From an uncultured Lachnospiraceae bacterium (GTDB lineage Bacteria > Bacillota > Clostridia > Lachnospirales > Lachnospiraceae): DNA of 64,000 nt. The notes beneath the pieces were generated by a model. That model saw only the letters and a program-made list of their open reading frames with translations. It had not been told where the DNA came from and ran no database searches. The position numbers and the translations under genes were made by a program. This document shows positions 52,051 to 61,365 of this stretch, one piece after another. Position 1 is the stretch's first letter, and each line of letters begins with the position of its first letter. The stretch lies in contig CAMWFQ010000013.1 in the NCBI GenBank assembly GCA_947173495.1, positions 1 to 64,000 of the forward strand, written 5' to 3'.

Positions 52051-53106
52051 ATGAATACCACAGAAAAAATTCTTTTTATGCCTGTAAAAAAAATACTGCT
52101 TCTGTTAATTGCAGCTGCCTCGGGGTTTTTCCTTGCTTCCTGCGCATTTGGCGGCCGCGCTCCGGAGAGCGCTTACAGGGCGGAGGATTATCTGAAGGAG
52201 TCCTCCCTGATCGAATTTGACAGGTCTTTGCTGGATACGGTTCCAGCCAATACCTGTCAGACCTTAAGCGTTCCCACCTATATTACCAGAGTGGAGGAGC
52301 TCTATTTTATTGTGGACTGTTATAACAATCAGGTGATCTATCATGAAAATCTTTCAGACCCGCTGTATGAATGGCAGGTGATGACAGATGATATTTCCAT
52401 GGGGCATACGCTGGCCAGCGATGGAAAGGTTTATCTGATTGATGACACGGAAAACAACAGGATCCTGGTCATGGAAAAAGGCGAGAACAGCAGCGGTCAG
52501 CCGGTATTTATTCCTACCCAGGAGTTCAGGGAGATCGGCGAGAGGCCTCATTATATAATTTATGACGAATACACGGACACCTTTTATGCGTGGAGCTCCT
52601 TAAGCGGAGAAATGTACCTGTTCCGCCATCCGGAGGACAGCACCCGGATGTATCTTACGGAGATCCGTTCTGTCGAGTCTCTGAATCATGTGTATGTGAG
52701 ATCCTTCACGATTGTGGAGGACAGCATTTACTTTGTGTCCGGTAATTCCAGTATTATTGAGGCGGATCTCTACAGCTTCAGGATTAAAAAGGAATATCCG
52801 GTTCCGCCGGAAATGGCGGGGATGATCCAGATAACCCCCATAGGAGATTACTTCTATATCACCATATCCACTGACAGCACCGGCAGTCAGGACTATGCGA
52901 CCATACTCCGGACGCAAAGACTGGAAGATCTGATGTCCGGCCATTATGAAGATGTATATGAGCACTTTATAGGAGGAGGGACGCCGTATTACATTACAAA
53001 AATAGATGACGCATGGTATCTTACGGAGCATCGCGTCCCCGGACACTCGATATGGAGCTTCCAGGTGGAAGATGATAAAATAACCAATGTTATATCTATA
53101 TACTGA
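52051..53106 (+). CDS. Lipoprotein of unknown function, beta-propeller-like
   Basis: A 351-residue lipoprotein; lipobox FLASC gives lipidated Cys31 (or Cys22 if translation starts at the internal ATG 52078; neither start has a clear ribosome site). The mature part shows repeating short beta blades such as VYLIDDTENNRILVMEK, FYAWSSLSGEMYLFR and SIYFVSGNSSIIEADLYSF. This suggests a beta-propeller. No family is recognised. It precedes a GT-C-like membrane protein by 27 bases, so the two are probably in one operon. Confidence 0.65.
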   Translation: MNTTEKILFMPVKKILLLLIAAASGFFLASCAFGGRAPESAYRAEDYLKESSLIEFDRSLLDTVPANTCQTLSVPTYITRVEELYFIVDCYNNQVIYHENLSDPLYEWQVMTDDISMGHTLASDGKVYLIDDTENNRILVMEKGENSSGQPVFIPTQEFREIGERPHYIIYDEYTDTFYAWSSLSGEMYLFRHPEDSTRMYLTEIRSVESLNHVYVRSFTIVEDSIYFVSGNSSIIEADLYSFRIKKEYPVPPEMAGMIQITPIGDYFYITISTDSTGSQDYATILRTQRLEDLMSGHYEDVYEHFIGGGTPYYITKIDDAWYLTEHRVPGHSIWSFQVEDDKITNVISIY

Positions 53107-53133
53107 TGACGATCTGCGTGAAAGGATAAACCA

Positions 53134-54732
53134 ATGAAGAAGCTGTGTTTAAAAACGACTTCCCTGTTGAAGGAGAAAGGCCAAAAGAAAACAGAGATGA
53201 GCCTGGTTCTGATGACCCTGCTGAGCTGTATGGTCACGGCTCTGGCCCAGGGCAGCAGTTTCTTTTATGTTTCTCATTACACAAAGGTTTTGGTCATTAC
53301 CTGTATTTTCTGCGTCTATGCCGGTTGCTTCCTGTTCCTGAGACAGGCGGGAGCTCTCACAGAAGACAGGGGCGTGTTTCTGATCGTCCTGCTGGGAGTG
53401 CTTTTCCGGTGCAGCTATGTGCTTCTGTCCGGACTTTATGAGCGTCAGCACGATGCGGGCGCCTATACGGGTATGGGGACGGAATTTATCAATCCCGGTC
53501 ATATCGGTTATATTGAATATATTTACAAGTTTCATCATCTGCCCGATCTGAACCCCTATGAACTCTTTGCCTACTATCATCCGCCGCTGCACCACATTCT
53601 TTCCGTGATATGGCTGCGTCTGAATATTCTTCTGGGGGTAAGCGAAGAGTTGGCGTTTGAAAATCTGCAGATCCTTCCGCTGCTTTATTCCAGCCTCTGT
53701 ATGACAGTTACCTGGAAGATCCTGAAGGTTCTTCAGATACAGGGAAAAGGGTTGTTGACAGGCGTTGCCTTTATGGCTTTTCATCCGGCAACGGTCATTA
53801 TGGCGGGAAGTGTCAATAATGATATGCTGACCATTCTTTTCATGTGTCTGATCATTCTGGAATCGCTCAGGTGGATTCGCAATAAGGATCTGCCGGGGCT
53901 GATCCGTCTGGCGCTGTACATAGGATTCGGGATGATTACCAAGCTCAACAGTGCTGTTTTAGCGCTTCCCATCGGCCTGATATTCCTGATGCATTTTGTT
54001 TCGGTAATCCGCAGCAAAGAGAGGCCGCTTCTGTTGAAGTGGATCAGACATTACTGCCTATTCGGACTGACAGCCGCGCCTGTGGGCCTGAGCTGGATTG
54101 TGAGAAATCTGGTGCGGTTTAAAGAAAAGCCCGGCGTTCCCGTTCCGGGGGAGTCTTCTCCCATGTATACGGCAGGCTACAGTATCTGGAGCAGGCTGGG
54201 GATTCCGGCATTTTCGGACTGGCATTTTGACTTTCCCTTCCATCCGATCAGTGCCGGCGCGTGCAATAATACCTGGGTGATTATGTTCCATACGTCTCTG
54301 TTTGCGGAAGAATACCCTGCCGATTTACCGGATATCCTGCTGGTACTGTGTCAGATTACATTTGTCCTGGCTGTGAGTCTTGCAATAGCAACAGTTATTT
54401 TACTGGCAGCAGTTCTTCTGGACAAAGAAACAGGGAAAGAAGACAGAGTGTTTTTAATGACGGGTTACGTGGTCATGCTGATCTCCTTCGCAGCTTTTGT
54501 GGTCATTTATCCTTATACCTGCAGCAGTGATTTCCGTTATGTTGCAATCTGTCTTGTCTACATCGCTATTGCGCTGGGACTGGGGAACAAGTATTATCTT
54601 TCGCCAACAGTTATGCGTGGATCCGGTGGCAAGGGCCGGATAAAATCCTGGTGTATGCGCGCTGTGAACGGAGGAATTATACTGTTTCTGACATTTATTA
54701 CGCTGATTTATATATTTTGGGAACGTTGGTAA
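53134..54732 (+). CDS. GT-C-type membrane glycosyltransferase (GT39/ArnT-like)
   Basis: A 532-residue protein with about 11 helices, starting at 53134 after AAAGGA. The first outer loop has YERQHDAGAYTG, with the Asp expected of GT-C enzymes, then YYHPPLHHILSVIW. GSVNNDMLTILFM is also typical of the mannosyltransferase/ArnT-like superfamily. It would move a sugar from a polyprenyl phosphate to an outside acceptor. It is linked to the preceding lipoprotein gene. Confidence 0.75.
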   Translation: MKKLCLKTTSLLKEKGQKKTEMSLVLMTLLSCMVTALAQGSSFFYVSHYTKVLVITCIFCVYAGCFLFLRQAGALTEDRGVFLIVLLGVLFRCSYVLLSGLYERQHDAGAYTGMGTEFINPGHIGYIEYIYKFHHLPDLNPYELFAYYHPPLHHILSVIWLRLNILLGVSEELAFENLQILPLLYSSLCMTVTWKILKVLQIQGKGLLTGVAFMAFHPATVIMAGSVNNDMLTILFMCLIILESLRWIRNKDLPGLIRLALYIGFGMITKLNSAVLALPIGLIFLMHFVSVIRSKERPLLLKWIRHYCLFGLTAAPVGLSWIVRNLVRFKEKPGVPVPGESSPMYTAGYSIWSRLGIPAFSDWHFDFPFHPISAGACNNTWVIMFHTSLFAEEYPADLPDILLVLCQITFVLAVSLAIATVILLAAVLLDKETGKEDRVFLMTGYVVMLISFAAFVVIYPYTCSSDFRYVAICLVYIAIALGLGNKYYLSPTVMRGSGGKGRIKSWCMRAVNGGIILFLTFITLIYIFWERW

Positions 54733-54812
54733 AAAGTAATTGACAAGCCCTGGAACATGTGATACGCTAAACCCACTTACCGCTGAAAACTCCAATTGAA
54801 TGAAACAGATGA

Positions 54813-54847
54813 CCTGTCTATGGAAAATTCCATGGGCAGGTTTTTTT
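54813..54847 (+). terminator. Intrinsic terminator after the GT-C-like gene
   Basis: CCTGTCTATGGA pairs with TCCATGGGCAGG (one G.T) around AAAT, followed by seven T and then GCGCAG of a bulged-stem element. Confidence 0.85.
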
Positions 54848-54916
54848 GCGCAGAGACATACAGGGAAATTGTATGCTCTACTATGCTCTGCGCGGGCAGG
54901 GAGAATTTTCCCGGCC
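54848..54916 (+). repeat. Bulged-stem structured repeat, locus 7 (variant)
   Basis: Starts at the T-tract/GCGCAG boundary. Outer stem GCGCAGAG with CTCTGCGC plus CATA/TATG; bulge region CAGGGAAATT. The inner stem is poorly formed. It is followed by GGGCAGGGAGAATTTTCCCG, the second hairpin. It sits in the leader of the His/Cys-repeat gene. Confidence 0.55.
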
Positions 54917-54944
54917 GGTCGCCGGAAATGGCAGAAAGGGATAA

Positions 54945-56861
54945 ATGAGAAAAAGAGTATTTAAGCGGAAAAAAGAGATAAAAACACATAAAATAATAGT
55001 ATTTGCAGGCAGGGCTGCAGTGCTGGCGGCATCTGTCGCTTTGCTGATTCAGACGCCGCTGGCAGTCTGCGGACGGGAGGCGGCAGACGATCCTGCCGGC
55101 ACAGCCAGCCAGCCGCGCCAGGTGGTTACCAGTATCTACCACCGGCATCTGGGACAGGCCGATGTGCAGGGAGGATGCTATCAGCAGGCTGCCGCCCATG
55201 AACATAAAGGAGATGAAAAAACAGGAGGCGGATGTTATACGCTGCCGGTTTATCATCAGCATGTGGGAAGTACTGCCGGAGGCGGATGCTATACACAGGA
55301 GGTTTTACATGAGCATCGCGGAGATGAGACCTCAGGAGGAGACTGCTATGAACCGGTGTATCATGAGCATGAAGACGGATGCTATCAGGAGCAGAGATGC
55401 AATATTACCAATGTGGGAGGAGAGGTAATCTCCACCAGGCAGGATAATTGCCTTCAGCATGGAACGACCACCTTTGATACGGCAAATGGGACCTCCTATC
55501 ACGACAGCTGTGGGATCGGAAGCGAGCCGGCTCAGCTGTATTACTGCCATCAGTGCGGTTTCCTGCCCAATCTGAATCACAAATATCAGGCATTAATCTG
55601 TAGCAGAGAGGGAGAAATTACCGGATACAGGAAAAACTGTGACCGGGAGGGAGAGATAGAAGGGTATGAGACAGGCTGCGGATATGCGGAGAATGAAATC
55701 GAACGGTACCGGCCGGATTGCGGGATTACGACGGACGGTTATGCATTGAGCTGCGGACTGAAAGAAGATCAACCATGCGGAAGGCTGATCCTGACCAGCG
55801 AGATTGCAGAAGGAGGAAACAGAGGAACGATCAGCGTGAGGCTGGAAGATCTGTCCGGCGGTCATCTTCGCCTGGAGGATGATCCTTTCTCCTGGAGCGA
55901 TGAGAAAGGCAATGTCCTGGGAGAAGGAGAAAGTCTGGAGGTAGGAGAGAATGGAAATTATCAGGTATCTGTCCGGCTGAAAAACAAGGATGTGGATGAA
56001 GCGGGATTAAGAAGCAGCATTCTGGTAGATGGAATCGGAAAAGGAGGGAATCCTTCAGCCGCTCCGACAGGCCAGCCCTCCGCCCGGCCTTCTTCCAAAC
56101 CATCCCCGGTATCCACGGCAAAGCCGACCCCCTCAAAGGATAAACCCACAGAAGCGCCGGGAACAGGAGGAAACGATGAATCCGGGGATCAGCAAGAGGA
56201 CGATAAGGAACCGGATGATCCGGGGGCGACGCCATCTGTAAGCCCTGGAAACGGCGGAGGGGCCTCTCTGCCGCTCCGTAAGCCGGAAAATGGAAAGACA
56301 GATGCCGGAACCGGCACGGATACAAAGAACGGAACTGGACGTTTAAAGGGAAAAGATTCTCAGAATCGGGGTACGGAAGATGGCGCTGTGAGTCCTTCCC
56401 CCAGGGTGACTCCGGTGGTGACGGAAAGACAGAGCGGCGAGGTTAAGGCCAGAGAAAACATGAGTGCGCAAAAGGGTCGGCGTAATGCCGCTCAGGTAGT
56501 GAAAAGGAATACCCTGTTTGACTCTCCTGCAGTCCGTATGATTACGCTGACGGCGGGCACCCTGTTTTTACTTGGAGGAATTCTGGCTGTTCTGCTGTAT
56601 TTGCGGCGCAGCGTAGCACTCTACAATGACGACGGAGAGGGAAGAATGGTATATTTGGGACGCTGCCCTGTGCGGCTGGAGGAAGAAGGTTACTGTATTA
56701 TCATTACAGATGCCATGATCGAGAAATCCTGCACCAACAGATACAGGATCAGGCCGGGGATCTTCCGATTCGGAAGGGATGAAGAGCAGGAAATGATCGT
56801 ATACAAAGAGGGAAAGAAAGCGGTGGTCTGCTTCAGTAAAGAAATGATCGTTACTATATAG
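54945..56861 (+). CDS. Single-pass membrane protein with extracellular HxH...GCY repeats
   Basis: A 638-residue protein starting at 54945 after GAAAGGG. A signal peptide/anchor lies at about residues 22-43. Residues about 64-150 hold five repeats of the form (Y/H)HxHxG...GGxCY (YHRHLG, HEHKGD, YHQHVG, HEHRGD, YHEHED). Residues about 215-275 hold repeated Y...CG units (CSREGEITGY, CDREGEIEGY, CGYAENEIERY). A beta domain, a long Pro/Ser/Thr/Gly-rich stalk (about 365-510), one membrane helix (about 530-552) and a cytosolic domain of about 85 residues follow. The His/Cys repeats could bind metal or form disulfides. The family is not recognised. Confidence 0.7.
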   Translation: MRKRVFKRKKEIKTHKIIVFAGRAAVLAASVALLIQTPLAVCGREAADDPAGTASQPRQVVTSIYHRHLGQADVQGGCYQQAAAHEHKGDEKTGGGCYTLPVYHQHVGSTAGGGCYTQEVLHEHRGDETSGGDCYEPVYHEHEDGCYQEQRCNITNVGGEVISTRQDNCLQHGTTTFDTANGTSYHDSCGIGSEPAQLYYCHQCGFLPNLNHKYQALICSREGEITGYRKNCDREGEIEGYETGCGYAENEIERYRPDCGITTDGYALSCGLKEDQPCGRLILTSEIAEGGNRGTISVRLEDLSGGHLRLEDDPFSWSDEKGNVLGEGESLEVGENGNYQVSVRLKNKDVDEAGLRSSILVDGIGKGGNPSAAPTGQPSARPSSKPSPVSTAKPTPSKDKPTEAPGTGGNDESGDQQEDDKEPDDPGATPSVSPGNGGGASLPLRKPENGKTDAGTGTDTKNGTGRLKGKDSQNRGTEDGAVSPSPRVTPVVTERQSGEVKARENMSAQKGRRNAAQVVKRNTLFDSPAVRMITLTAGTLFLLGGILAVLLYLRRSVALYNDDGEGRMVYLGRCPVRLEEEGYCIIITDAMIEKSCTNRYRIRPGIFRFGRDEEQEMIVYKEGKKAVVCFSKEMIVTI

Positions 56862-56989
56862 AAAGTTTGAAAGCTTTGTAATTTCAAAGCTTTGTAATTT
56901 CTGTGAAAAGCCTTGATTTTCCCAGATGAACGTGATAGACTCGTATTGCTTGTAAAAAAGTGTATATTTATGCAAAAGGAGGAGATTTT

Positions 56990-57901
56990 ATGAAAAAATG
57001 TTTGGCACTCATGCTGACGGGCGTTATGGCGATGAGTCTTTTGACCGCCTGCGGAAAGGATAATGCAGCCGAGACCACAGGAGATGCTGTAGCAGAGGAA
57101 ACAGAGACAGAGTCCCAGGAGGAAGAATCTGCCGAAGCAGAGGATGCATCAGCTGAAAATGCTGAAACAGAATCTGCCGGAGAAGAGGACGGCAGCACGG
57201 ATGCGGATGTTGCATCCGGCGTACTTTCTGACGGAGTACTTACGGTAGGCACCAACGCGGAATTCCCGCCCTTTGAGTATGTGGGAGATGATGGAGAGCC
57301 GGATGGATTTGATGTGGCGCTGATTAAGGCCATCGGAGAGAAGCTGGGTGTTGAGGTCCGGGTTGAGAATATGGAGTTTGAAGCTCTGGTAGCGGCCATC
57401 GGTAATAAGATCGATGTGGCAATCGCCGGTATGACCATTACAGAAGAAAGGCAGAAGGTCGTTGACTTTTCCGATCCGTATTATGATGCCCTTCAGTATG
57501 TGATTGTTCCCGAAGGGTCGGCCATTGCATCCATGGATGATCTTGCAGGCAAAAATATCGGTGTTCAGCTGGGAACAACAGGCGATTTCATTGCGTCAGA
57601 TGATGTGGAAGGCGCCAACGTATCTCAGTACAACAAAGGCGTGGATGCTGTGAACGATCTGATTAACGGAAAGGTGGACTGCGTGATTATTGATAAGAAC
57701 CCCGCGCAGGTTTTTGCCGAGAAGTTTGAGGGTCAGGTAACGGCAGTTGACGGTGCACAGTTCGGATTTGAAGTTGAGAAGTATGCCATCGCGATTCCCA
57801 AGGGCGATACGGCGCTTGCCGATCAGATCAACGCAGCGTTGAAGGAGCTGAAGGATGATGGGACCTTCGATGAACTGGTAAGTCAATATATTGAAAACTA
57901 G
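56990..57901 (+). CDS. Amino acid ABC transporter substrate-binding lipoprotein
   Basis: A 303-residue lipoprotein. The start at 56990 follows AAGGAGGAG. Lipobox SLLTAC gives lipidated Cys21. A very acidic linker (about 25-75) follows. The family 3 binding domain has VGTNAEFPPFEYVGDDGEPDGFD, IAGMTITEERQKVVDFSDPYY and GVQLGTTGD. It binds a polar amino acid; the exact one is not determined. A stem-loop after it probably raises its level over the permease and ATPase genes downstream. Confidence 0.93.
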   Translation: MKKCLALMLTGVMAMSLLTACGKDNAAETTGDAVAEETETESQEEESAEAEDASAENAETESAGEEDGSTDADVASGVLSDGVLTVGTNAEFPPFEYVGDDGEPDGFDVALIKAIGEKLGVEVRVENMEFEALVAAIGNKIDVAIAGMTITEERQKVVDFSDPYYDALQYVIVPEGSAIASMDDLAGKNIGVQLGTTGDFIASDDVEGANVSQYNKGVDAVNDLINGKVDCVIIDKNPAQVFAEKFEGQVTAVDGAQFGFEVEKYAIAIPKGDTALADQINAALKELKDDGTFDELVSQYIEN

Positions 57902-57961
57902 TACTCCGTACTTGAGAAAGCGCAAGTGAAAGCGCTCTGGCAGCAGCCGGTTGTGAATGAT

Positions 57962-57993
57962 AAGAGGATAGCATAAATATGCTGTCCTCTTTT
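57962..57993 (+). terminator. Stem-loop between binding protein and permease genes
   Basis: AAGAGGAtAGCATA/TATGCTgTCCTCTT stem with AA loop and a short T-run. The weak T-tract suggests partial termination or mRNA protection. Confidence 0.7.
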
Positions 57994-58012
57994 AGGGAAA
58001 GGAAAGAATACG

Positions 58013-58714
58013 ATGCAGGCATGGTTGGAAAAAGCAGGTGGGATGTTTGAGGCGGCATTTATCACCGGTGAGAGGTGGAAGCTTTACCTGAATGGTCTGG
58101 GAATTACCCTGGAAGTCGCCTTTTTTGCAGCAGTTCTGGGATTGGCGATTGGTACGGTTACAGCGCTGATGAAGCTTTCTGTCAGAAAAAACGGGAAAAA
58201 GACGATTTGGGCGAGAATAGCAAATGCCTACATAGATGTGATCAGAGGAACGCCTTCCGTATTACAGCTGATGATTATGTGGTTCATTATCATGAAGAGC
58301 AACACCAATGGAATACTGGTAGCCAGCCTGTCCTTTGGCATCAACAGCGGAGCCTATGTGGCAGAGATTGTGCGGGCCGGAATCCTGGCAGTGGATAAGG
58401 GACAGACAGAGGCAGGCCGTTCGCTGGGACTCTCCAAAACACAGACCATGCTGTACATCGTAATTCCCCAGGCCATTAAAAATGTCCTTCCGCCTATAGG
58501 CAATGAGTTCATCGTCCTTCTGAAAGAAACCGCTATTGTGGGATATGTGGGGCTGACGGACCTGACCAGGGCGGCCAATCAGGTATCCTCCAGAACCTAT
58601 GAAGCGTTTATGCCGCTGATCGGCGCTGCAGTCATTTATTTCGTTATCATCAAGATACTGACCATTCTACTGGACCGGCTGGAAAGGAGGCTGCGCAGAA
58701 GTGATAATCGTTAA
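58013..58714 (+). CDS. Amino acid ABC transporter permease
   Basis: A 233-residue His/Glu/Gln-type permease. Start 58013 follows AAAGGAAAG. Five helices. The coupling EAA loop is [22 protein letters not shown]. The [14 protein letters not shown] segment is typical. It works with the binding protein and the ATPase on either side. Confidence 0.94.
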   Translation: MQAWLEKAGGMFEAAFITGERWKLYLNGLGITLEVAFFAAVLGLAIGTVTALMKLSVRKNGKKTIWARIANAYIDVIRGTPSVLQLMIMWFIIMKSNTNGILVASLSFGINSGAYVAEIVRAGILAVDKGQTEAGRSLGLSKTQTMLYIVIPQAIKNVLPPIGNEFIVLLKETAIVGYVGLTDLTRAANQVSSRTYEAFMPLIGAAVIYFVIIKILTILLDRLERRLRRSDNR

Positions 58715-59423
58715 AAACCTTCACAAAGAATTTGAAAAAAATCACGTGCTCCGGGGAATAGACTATCATATTCACCAGGGAGAGAAGATTGTGATCGTGG
58801 GCCCTTCCGGATCAGGAAAAAGCACATTTCTGCGTTGTCTGAATCTTCTGGAAACGCCAAGCAGCGGTGAAATCTGGTTCGACGGCCAGCTGATCACAGA
58901 TCCGAAAACCAACATTGATCAGGTCAGAACTCATATGGGGATGGTATTCCAGAACTTTAATCTGTTTCATAATCTTTCGATCATGGATAATATTACTTTG
59001 GCTCCCGTGAAACTAAAGAAAATGAGCAGGGAGGAGGCTTCTGAAAAGGCTTTGAACCTTCTTGCAAGAGTAGGACTTAAGGAAAAGGCGGATGCCTTTC
59101 CCAGCCAGCTCTCCGGCGGTCAGAAGCAGCGGATCGCCATTGTAAGATCTCTTGCCATGAATCCGCGGGTAATGCTTTTTGACGAACCGACCTCCGCGCT
59201 GGATCCGGAGATGGTGGGGGAAGTTCTAGATGTCATGAAAGAGCTGGCGGAATCAGGAATGACGATGGTGGTGGTAACTCACGAAATGGGATTTGCCAGA
59301 GAAGTGGGAACAAAGGTGCTGTTCATGGACGAGGGAATCATCATGGAAGAAAATGCGCCTGAAGGCTTTTTCAACCACCCTCAGTGCGAACGGCTGCAGG
59401 ATTTCCTTTCCAAGGTTTTGTAG
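58701..59423 (+). CDS. Amino acid ABC transporter ATPase (GlnQ-like)
   Basis: A 240-residue ATPase with a GTG start at 58701, overlapping the permease by 14 bases after GGAAAGGAGG. Motifs: Walker [14 protein letters not shown]-loop [11 protein letters not shown], signature [15 protein letters not shown], Walker [14 protein letters not shown] and switch His in VTHEMGFA. It energises polar amino acid uptake. Confidence 0.95.
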   Translation: MIIVKNLHKEFEKNHVLRGIDYHIHQGEKIVIVGPSGSGKSTFLRCLNLLETPSSGEIWFDGQLITDPKTNIDQVRTHMGMVFQNFNLFHNLSIMDNITLAPVKLKKMSREEASEKALNLLARVGLKEKADAFPSQLSGGQKQRIAIVRSLAMNPRVMLFDEPTSALDPEMVGEVLDVMKELAESGMTMVVVTHEMGFAREVGTKVLFMDEGIIMEENAPEGFFNHPQCERLQDFLSKVL

Positions 59424-59441
59424 AAGTTCAGAGACGGTCAA

Positions 59442-61268
59442 CTATACCTCTCCGGGCAGAATCAATAAAGCGCTCATCAGATAAAAAGGAAGCGAAAATA
59501 CCATAAAATATACATAGCGGAATTCAGTGGCCACAGGAGTGGCGATGAGTACCGTAAAAAGCAGGGCAAGGCTTGGCAGATAGAGAATGAGCTTTTGCTC
59601 TTCTTTTCTCACAAAAGCGCAGCCCACGCAGAAAATCAGCACCCAGGCAGCCACGCCCATACTCCATAAGGTGCCGTAGAGGGGAAGCATGCCTCCCATT
59701 TTTATGGCAATTTCTTTGGCCTTAATCACCAGAGGACCGCGGATCAGCGGCGTATGGGATACCCCCAGGGAAGTAGCGCTTACGCCTTCTGCTTCCGCCA
59801 CATGATAAAAGGAATCCGGATACCAGTATCCGTAGGTCTGCCGGATATGGGCCGTAAGATAATCTGCGGGATAACGCAGCCCCAGTCTGATCCAGAGTTT
59901 CAGAAATTCGCGCTTATGTCCGGCGAGATAATTTTGATGTCCGGCTCTCACAAGTTCTTTGATATTATCCGCATAATAGGGATCGTACAGATCTTTAATG
60001 TAGGTCAGATCGACAACCTTTTCGATCAATGCAAGCTCGTCGTCCGATAAGGAACGGTCATTACAGATCACTGCGGCGATCTGCTGAACAGGAATGGAGA
60101 GAGATTCCACCAGGTCCGGCTGTGTCACATGAAATGCATTCATGACAGGATATTTGATAATAACAGAAGTTATCAATATGCCCAGTATAGCAGGAAACAT
60201 GATCTTTCCGGCTTTCCTGAAGTAAACAAGCAGGAAGGGAAGGCAGAGGAGAAAAGCATACCAGCCGTTGGAACGGAACAGACAGAGCATGAACCCTGAA
60301 AGGATAAAGACGCACAGGGATGAAACATTTTTAAAAGTCATATTGCGGATCAGCCGAAGGAGAGAGCAGCCAAAACACAGGACTGCGGCGGCAAAAGGAA
60401 TATCCTTCCACAGGGTGACGGAAAATACGGCATGATAGGGAATCAATGCGTAGAACAGAGTGATAAGGAAACAGATGCCGGGACGAATGTGAAACAGCCG
60501 CAGCGTATTGATAAAATAACATATGCTATACGCGAGGAGAGCCATTTGAAAAACGGTGTAAAAGGAGAGCGCAACCAGCATACTTCCTGTCAGCTTCAGA
60601 CCTATGGAATAGAACAGTTTGATCAGCAGGGTGTGGACCCAGGGGTGGTGGTTGCTGTAAGGAATTACATGCAGTACCTGTTCGAACTGATTAAGGCTGT
60701 CAGGCGTCATGACCCCCGGATATTGATAGAGAAAATAGGGGAGCCAGCAAACGATACAGAGTAAAAAGGCGCTCAGGCCTGCGTGCCTGAGATAAAAGTC
60801 AGAAAGCATTTTGAAATGGCATTTGACGGAAATCCTGCAAAATGATTGACTGTAGTGGTCGGAAAAAATCAGGGTATTTAATCGTGATTTATCTCCTGTC
60901 AGCAGATAAAACCATTTCAGCAGATGATAAAAAAGGAGTACAAAGCCGCAGAGAATAAATGTGATAATTCCAAAGCGGAACAGAGGACTGGTAAGGGTGC
61001 TGATATAAAAAGGATAGTCCACAGCCATATAAAGCGCGGAGAAGATCAGGGCGATGACGGCGGAGACGCGATACAGATTCCGGTTATTTTTCAGAGGGGA
61101 GAGGGAAAGTTTCTGATCTACATAAAGGTAAAATACCAGACTGAACAGAAAGAGAACAATGGTGAGAATATTTCCCGGTTCCATACGTCCTGCTTTCATC
61201 AGTGCCCAGGTGGTGAAAAAACTTTCGACGGCCTTCATGGCCGCTTTGCGCTTGGATAAGGACTCCAT
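59442..61268 (-). CDS. DUF6020-like multi-pass membrane protein
   Basis: A 608-residue protein with about 13 helices. The start at 61268 follows CAGGAG; the longer frame to 61463 overlaps the divergent gene leader. Visible blocks: YQYPGVMTPDSLNQFEQVLH, YSNHHPWVHTLLIKLFYSIG, FRSNGWYAFLLCLPF and YWYPDSFYHVAEAEG. TPDSLNQF and NHHPWVHT are hallmarks of the DUF6020 group, which resembles GT-C enzymes. It faces a GT2 gene, so a joint role in surface glycans is possible. Confidence 0.75.
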   Translation of the reverse strand: MESLSKRKAAMKAVESFFTTWALMKAGRMEPGNILTIVLFLFSLVFYLYVDQKLSLSPLKNNRNLYRVSAVIALIFSALYMAVDYPFYISTLTSPLFRFGIITFILCGFVLLFYHLLKWFYLLTGDKSRLNTLIFSDHYSQSFCRISVKCHFKMLSDFYLRHAGLSAFLLCIVCWLPYFLYQYPGVMTPDSLNQFEQVLHVIPYSNHHPWVHTLLIKLFYSIGLKLTGSMLVALSFYTVFQMALLAYSICYFINTLRLFHIRPGICFLITLFYALIPYHAVFSVTLWKDIPFAAAVLCFGCSLLRLIRNMTFKNVSSLCVFILSGFMLCLFRSNGWYAFLLCLPFLLVYFRKAGKIMFPAILGILITSVIIKYPVMNAFHVTQPDLVESLSIPVQQIAAVICNDRSLSDDELALIEKVVDLTYIKDLYDPYYADNIKELVRAGHQNYLAGHKREFLKLWIRLGLRYPADYLTAHIRQTYGYWYPDSFYHVAEAEGVSATSLGVSHTPLIRGPLVIKAKEIAIKMGGMLPLYGTLWSMGVAAWVLIFCVGCAFVRKEEQKLILYLPSLALLFTVLIATPVATEFRYVYFMVFSLPFYLMSALLILPGEV

Positions 61269-61365
61269 AAGGTAAACTCCTGTACGAAAAGAATAGATTA
61301 TGATATAAATATAGTAGTTGATGTGGAAAACGCTGTCAAGGTTAAGATGATGGGAAGGAGAGGTT

